Part shown: positions 61,681 to 64,000 of the stretch, piece after piece
Layout: every line of letters begins with the position of its first letter
How positions within the stretch are numbered: position 1 is the stretch's first letter
NCBI RefSeq assembly: GCF_000294775.2
Contig: NZ_CP015506.1
Span: forward strand, 3,509,501 to 3,573,500
Origin: Cytobacillus oceanisediminis 2691
GTDB taxonomy: Bacteria; Bacillota; Bacilli; Bacillales; Cytobacillaceae
Direction of reading: 5' to 3'
Length of the DNA: 64,000 bases
Made by a program: the position numbers and the translations under genes
The notes under the pieces: generated by a model
What the model was told of the DNA's origin: nothing
What the model saw: only the letters and a program-made list of their open reading frames with translations
The model's database searches: none

Positions 61681-62136
61681 CTATTTTAATAATTTGCTTA
61701 ATCCTGATATAAGCCCAATACCTTTTTTAAAATCATTGTTTGCTGCATTAAGTACTTTTAAATATAGGCTTAAAAGGGAAGCGTTTTGTTTCTTTAATTC
61801 AGCTACCTCTTTTCGAGTTGTTTTTAATTCGGATCTTATTGCCTCCATTTCTTTTTGCAAGGAAACAAGTTCTCTATTTTCGATGTCTGGAATCTCTTCG
61901 ATAGCTGCTCCATCTTTATCTTCAGGCGGCTTTTGAGAGATTTCCCCGACCAGTCCCATTAGGGAGTCATCCTTCAATATCTTATTGGCCATTTTAAATA
62001 AAGATCCGAAATTGATATTATTTTCATCCTTCAGTAAATTTGCTGCCAGTTTTTCTACAGCCTCGGAATTATACCGATTCTTATTGCTTGCCGGTTTTTC
62101 AGATGAATTCTGCTGTTCTGGTTTATTTTCCTCCAT
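61681..62136 (-). CDS. Hypothetical charged coiled-coil protein
   Basis: A 151-residue soluble protein of low complexity at the N-terminus (Glu/Asn/Ser/Lys-rich), a middle segment with VEKLAANLLKDENNINFGSLF and DDSLMGLVG, and a coiled coil at about 90-125 (LVSLQKEMEAIRSELKTTRKEVAELK), ending in a short hydrophobic tail. ATG at 62136 has AAGGACGGG; the frame is open to 62163. Single gene. No family recognised. Confidence 0.65.
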   Translation of the reverse strand: MEENKPEQQNSSEKPASNKNRYNSEAVEKLAANLLKDENNINFGSLFKMANKILKDDSLMGLVGEISQKPPEDKDGAAIEEIPDIENRELVSLQKEMEAIRSELKTTRKEVAELKKQNASLLSLYLKVLNAANNDFKKGIGLISGLSKLLK

Positions 62137-62240
62137 TTTTATCCCGTCCTTCTTCGTTTTCACTCACTATTCTATGAAACTGCAGTATATTTGGAATGGA
62201 CAAACATACAGGATTAAAAGATTTTATTTTTTCATACGAA

Positions 62241-62265
62241 AAACCCTGGAAATATACCAGGGTTT
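62241..62265 (-). terminator. Terminator after the 46-residue membrane peptide gene
   Basis: AAACCCTGG/CCAGGGTTT, seven-base loop, with extra T on the minus strand. Confidence 0.82.
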
Positions 62266-62278
62266 CTGTAATTTTTCT

Positions 62279-62419
62279 TTAAGCGTCATTTGCAGAGCAT
62301 CCCAAAAGGCTGCAAATTGCCTCCACGATGGCACCTTCTGCTGAAGGTACAAGAATGCTTGCCAAAAGTAATACAACGGCTAAAAGAATGACAATTAACA
62401 CCGTTAATGGTTCTACCAT
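62279..62419 (-). CDS. 46-residue single-helix membrane peptide
   Basis: Short frame: MVEPLTVLIVILLAVVLLLA then SILVPSAEGAIVEAICSLLG and CSANDA. Residues 5-24 form one transmembrane helix; the C-terminal half is small and has two Cys (36 and 41). GGGGGG lies eight bases before the ATG, and a terminator follows within 15 bases of the stop, so a real transcription unit is likely. It could be a small membrane regulator, toxin-like peptide or sporulation-type peptide; no family recognised. Confidence 0.6.
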   Translation of the reverse strand: MVEPLTVLIVILLAVVLLLASILVPSAEGAIVEAICSLLGCSANDA

Positions 62420-62714
62420 GATGATATCCCCCCTTTAAAGTCAATTAGCAAGGGAACCCTTACGTAGACATGTTATGTTTAAAATTTGGACATGCTTAAA
62501 CTACTTTCCTATACTGAGAAAAAAGGGCGCTTGTCCATGGGGGATAACACTTAAATTTGAAAAAATGTCCATCCTATAAATTTAATTTTTTACTGTAAAG
62601 CTATTAAAATTATGATTTGCAGAGATCATTAAAACTTAATTACTATATGAGAAAGCATATATTTCATCAGTTCCTAAGGGGAATTTAAGGCACCCTTGTA
62701 AAACTATATGTAAC

Positions 62715-62748
62715 AAAAGCTGGCCCCCGTGACAGAGAGCCAGCTTTT
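62715..62748 (-). terminator. Terminator after the PTS gene
   Basis: Perfect 10-bp stem AAAAGCTGGC/GCCAGCTTTT with a 14-base loop, four bases before the PTS stop codon. Confidence 0.88.
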
Positions 62749-62751
62749 CAT

Positions 62752-64000
62752 TTACTTCTTTTTCAATTCATTTGCCAGAAATTCAACATCCGTTCCAACA
62801 ATAACCTGCAGACTGGTTTTGCTGAGCTTTATTACCCCTTTTGCCCCCAGCTGTTTTAAATGCCCTTCATCAACCAGAGCTATATCTTTCACCTTTAAAC
62901 GAAGGCGGGTTACACAATTATCGATTTCTTCAAGATTTTCTCTGCCGCCCAAAGCCTCCAGATAAGCATCTGCCGCTTCAGCATAGTTGCCTTTAATAGC
63001 GGTATTCCCTTCAAATTCACCTTCAATTTCATCTTCCCTTCCCGGCGTTTTCAAATCCAGTTTCTTAATGAGGAAATAGAAAACCACAAAATACAGAAGG
63101 CCATAAAGGAGCCCTATTCCCGCAAGCAGCACTGGCTTCTGGGCAATGCCGAAGTTTAGAATATAATCCAGGGCGCCTGCTGAGAACCCGAACCCATGAT
63201 GAATATCCAGCGCATAGGAAATGGACATAGCCAAACCTGTTAAAATAGCATGAATAAAATATAGTACCGGTGATAAGAACATAAATAAGAATTCAATCGG
63301 CTCTGTAATACCGGTCAGGAAGGAAGTAAATGCGAGGCCTGCCATCGCCCCTGCCACCGCTTTCCTCCTTTCCTTTTTAGCAGCTGCAACCATGGCAAAA
63401 GCAGCGCCCGGCAGACCAAACATCATGATCGGGAAGAATCCTGTCATGAAAATTCCTGCAGATGGATCTTTTGCAAGGAAGCGCCATAAGTCTCCTTTAA
63501 TGACATCCCCGGCTGCATTAGTAAACTCACCAAACTCAAACCAGACAAGCGTGTTCAATATATGATGGAGCCCAACCGGAATTAATAATCGGTTGAGGAA
63601 TCCGAAGACTCCAACACCTGCGGCACCTGCACCAATAATCCAATCGCCCACACCGTTAATGCCTGCCTGGACCGGCGGCCATACATACCCGAACAAAAAT
63701 GCAATGACAATCATAACAAGTGATGTGATAATGGGCACGAACCGTTTTCCTCCAAAGAAACCAAGCCATTCCGGCAGCCTAATATCATGATATTTATTGT
63801 ATAATAGCCCTGCAATAATACCTGAAATGATTCCCCCAAAAACACCCATATTGACCGTTTCGTTTATCGCTGCGGCACCTTCAGTCAGCACAAAATAACC
63901 CACTGCACCGGCGAGGGCAGCGGCCCCGCTGCCATCCTTAGAAAAACCGATGGCAATCCCGATGGCAAACAAGAGAGCCAAATGGCCAAACACAGCATTC
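62752..64000 (-). CDS. nagP: PTS EIICB component, N-acetylglucosamine-type (5' end outside the window)
   Basis: At least 416 codons. EIIC part: AIGIAIGFSKDGSGAAALAG, GGIISGIIAGLLYNKYH, RLLIPVGLHHILNT, MFGLPGAAFAM and TGITEPIEFLFMF, then a linker and the EIIB domain with phospho-Cys in EEIDNCVTRLRLKV. The pattern is that of glucose/GlcNAc-family EIICB, with the GlcNAc subgroup the best fit. It imports and phosphorylates the amino sugar. The frame continues past the window edge, so the start and any upstream control are not visible. Ends in a strong terminator. Confidence 0.9.
   Translation of the reverse strand, partial: NAVFGHLALLFAIGIAIGFSKDGSGAAALAGAVGYFVLTEGAAAINETVNMGVFGGIISGIIAGLLYNKYHDIRLPEWLGFFGGKRFVPIITSLVMIVIAFLFGYVWPPVQAGINGVGDWIIGAGAAGVGVFGFLNRLLIPVGLHHILNTLVWFEFGEFTNAAGDVIKGDLWRFLAKDPSAGIFMTGFFPIMMFGLPGAAFAMVAAAKKERRKAVAGAMAGLAFTSFLTGITEPIEFLFMFLSPVLYFIHAILTGLAMSISYALDIHHGFGFSAGALDYILNFGIAQKPVLLAGIGLLYGLLYFVVFYFLIKKLDLKTPGREDEIEGEFEGNTAIKGNYAEAADAYLEALGGRENLEEIDNCVTRLRLKVKDIALVDEGHLKQLGAKGVIKLSKTSLQVIVGTDVEFLANELKKK

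Noticed and set aside
1..64000. Prophage, IS element or integrated plasmid
   Set aside because: No transposase, integrase, phage structural or replication gene was recognised; no flanking target duplications seen.

Overview
The window looks like chromosomal DNA of a low-to-mid GC Gram-positive in the Bacillaceae, probably a Cytobacillus/Mesobacillus/Bacillus-type soil or marine organism. The evidence is strong AGGAGG ribosome sites with many TTG and GTG starts, U-tract terminators after most units, and Bacillus-type families (CwlO-like endopeptidase with a WalR-type box, YtrA/YtrB-like GntR-ABC operon, YrhE/YrhD-like formate dehydrogenase pair, PssA). No rRNA, tRNA, IS element, prophage or CRISPR array was recognised. 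Most genes are on the minus strand.

Layout: 1-6.5 kb holds small enzymes (GNATs, nitroreductase, hydrolase, VOC, flavodoxin) and a V4R-STAS stress-type protein broken by a frameshift. 6.6-9.9 kb is a two-component system plus a secreted repeat protein split by an in-frame amber codon. 10-14 kb has a MATE pump, an ArsR/SRPBCC operon with a clear operator-bearing promoter, a DUF169 protein and a methyltransferase, followed by an 11-copy 52-bp hairpin repeat array. 14.6-22.8 kb is a Liv-type ABC importer operon carrying two different acyl/aryl-CoA ligases. 23.4-25.3 kb has a small HEXXH protein, a GIY-YIG-like protein and pssA. 25.5-31.5 kb is an acyl-CoA degradation cluster (racemase/CoA-transferase family, ligase, thiolase, dehydrogenase, SDR) that fits methyl-branched acyl chains. 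31.6-35.4 kb is a GntR-ABC-permease-ECF sigma operon. 35.5-46.6 kb is a glycolate locus: permease, IclR, FAH-family protein, malate synthase G, GlcDFE and a FadR-type GntR. 46.8-47.3 kb is a second 52-bp array. 47.4-58.4 kb has a cell-wall endopeptidase, an MpsC-like protein, FdhD, a cupin/HD-GYP protein, formate dehydrogenase with a DUF1641 partner, a TetR/membrane-protein divergent pair and an LVIVD protein. 58.6-64 kb has two unlisted small-protein genes, a nitrilase-GNAT-GNAT operon and a PTS N-acetylglucosamine-type EIICB that runs off the window.

How the parts work together: the glycolate genes form one pathway. The permease imports glycolate, GlcDEF oxidises it to glyoxylate, and malate synthase condenses glyoxylate with acetyl-CoA. 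A 17-bp imperfect palindrome occurs before three of these transcription units and is a candidate IclR operator, while a second motif shared by gntR and glcE may be the GntR operator. The Liv-type importer with its ligases, and the nearby beta-oxidation genes, suggest uptake, activation and breakdown of an organic acid whose identity the sequence does not give.

The observations most worth a second look are the two 52-bp-period hairpin arrays, the amber-split repeat protein, the glycolate operators, the ECF sigma factor inside an ABC operon, the 35-residue strongly cationic peptide gene, and the ligase-bearing Liv operon. I did not find anything I can confidently call a wholly new system.
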